Assembly (NCBI RefSeq): GCF_008831285.2
Contig: NC_045145.1
Span: 16,880,040-16,944,039, forward strand
Source of the DNA: Nymphaea colorata
Lineage: Eukaryota; Streptophyta; Magnoliopsida; Nymphaeales; Nymphaeaceae
Length of the DNA stretch: 64,000 nucleotides
Direction: 5' to 3'
Made by a program: the position numbers and the translations under genes. Every line of letters begins with the position of its first letter. Position 1 is the first letter of the stretch. Positions 63,268 to 64,000 of the stretch are shown one piece after another. The notes below the pieces were generated by a model. The model saw only the letters and a program-made list of their open reading frames with translations. It did no database searches and was not told where the DNA came from.

Positions 63268-64000
63268 CTAAGCAGCAGCGAGCTCATATTTCATAGAGGA
63301 AAAGAGATCCAAAACATCTGCATGGTTACGTATAGAGCTTGGACATTTGTAAAGCAAGTCCTGTGCAATCTGATGCCTGCCTGCATCATTAAAGGCCTTG
63401 AACATGCGCAGGAACACTGAATTTGCAGGATAATTTTTCACCGTCATTGCTTTCAGCATGCTTAATGCATCATCTGCTGTTCCCAACTTAGAAATAAAGT
63501 CAACAAGTGGGTCCAGGAAAGGTGGGAAACCCTGGCTTTTCATCAGGGGTAGAACTTTTGATGCCTCCATGAAATTTCCTTGACAAGCTAAGCTTTGTAT
63601 CAAGACTTTGAACGTATCATGAGCTGGTCTCAGTTTTTCCTTGTTCACAGCTTCAGAAACATATGGCAGCACATCAACAGCCCTACCTTCCCTGCAAAAT
63701 GCATTCACCAGTATATCTAAAGCATCTGGATATATAAGTCCATCTCGTTGCATCATATTCTGAAGAATGTTTAACGCTTCGTCTAGTTTGCCAGAAAGAC
63801 AATACTTTTGAATAGGAGATCTCATTGTTGCCAAGTCAGGCATGCAACCCAGTTTAACCAATTCATCAAACAGATTCCATGCCTCCTCCAACATACCAGC
63901 GTCACAAAGCGCAGAAACAGCTCTCCCACACAAACTACTCTCAAGTACAAAGCCACCCTCTTCCATTGACTTCATTACTTGCTTTGTTTCATCCAATTTT
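63268..64000 (-). CDS. P-class pentatricopeptide repeat (PPR) protein, C-terminal part
   Basis: The minus-strand frame is open from the right window edge to the stop TAG at 63268. It gives about 242 residues; there is no start codon here (the first codon after the edge reads TTG in the middle of the frame). About six helical repeats of roughly 35 residues are visible, for example GRAVSALCDAGMLEEAWNLF with DELVKLGCMPD, then IQKYCLSGKLDEALNIL, LVNAFCREGRAVDVLPYV and LIQSLACQGNFMEASKVLPL. The lack of L/S repeats, E or DYW motifs marks the P class. Such proteins bind organellar RNA to guide its processing, stability or translation; a mitochondrial or plastid target peptide would lie outside the window. 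The tail ends SSIRNHADVLDLFSSM and a short alanine run. Confidence 0.92.
   Translation of the reverse strand, partial: KLDETKQVMKSMEEGGFVLESSLCGRAVSALCDAGMLEEAWNLFDELVKLGCMPDLATMRSPIQKYCLSGKLDEALNILQNMMQRDGLIYPDALDILVNAFCREGRAVDVLPYVSEAVNKEKLRPAHDTFKVLIQSLACQGNFMEASKVLPLMKSQGFPPFLDPLVDFISKLGTADDALSMLKAMTVKNYPANSVFLRMFKAFNDAGRHQIAQDLLYKCPSSIRNHADVLDLFSSMKYELAAA

Overview
The window is nuclear DNA of a flowering plant. It has long AT-rich intergenic stretches, GT-AG introns, abundant (TA)n, (GA)n and (CA)n microsatellites, fragments of small DNA transposons, and genes typical of angiosperms. The species cannot be told from the sequence. There are no CRISPR arrays, operons or rRNA genes, and no tRNA gene was found.

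Layout. (1) 150-3580, plus strand: the 3' half, six exons, of a C2/GRAM/VASt-domain protein, cut by the left window edge. (2) 13442-19410, plus strand: a complete nine-exon tandem paralogue of 1026 aa with domain order C2-VASt-TM-C2-GRAM-VASt, matching the Arabidopsis At1g03370 type. About 9.9 kb of repeat-rich DNA separates the two copies. (3) 21368-24582, minus strand: a compact three-exon FD-like group A bZIP of 149 aa, with a 2.3 kb first intron and an unusual C-terminal tail, SSAEF where FD proteins usually have TAPF or SAPF. (4) 24.8-38.6 kb: intergenic, with small transposon-like elements and two weak candidate coding segments. (5) 38981-43166, plus strand: a four-exon BTB/NPH3 (NRL family) protein of 624 aa. 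(6) 43.2-50.8 kb: intergenic. (7) 50839-51276, minus strand: a XERICO-like RING-H2 protein of 145 aa with an intronless coding region; a leader exon and TATA box are inferred about 2.4 kb upstream. (8) 53.9-63.2 kb: AT-rich intergenic DNA. (9) 63268-64000, minus strand: the C-terminal part of a P-class PPR protein, cut by the right edge.

Plant genes do not form operons, and nothing suggests these genes work together, apart from the two C2/GRAM copies, which arose by tandem duplication. The broad roles are lipid transfer or membrane-contact signalling (C2/GRAM/VASt), flowering or meristem transcription (FD-like), phototropic or polar-auxin signalling adaptor (NPH3), ABA-linked ubiquitin ligase (XERICO-like), and organellar RNA processing (PPR).

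I did not find a clearly new biological system. The observations most worth checking are the altered 14-3-3-docking tail of the FD-like protein, a long (AT)n tract close to one of its 3' splice sites, a family of short elements with paired termini and about 10 bp flanking direct repeats, and a few long open segments with no recognised product. All gene models were built by eye from splice signals and reading-frame continuity, with family assignment from recalled family motifs. No database search was run.
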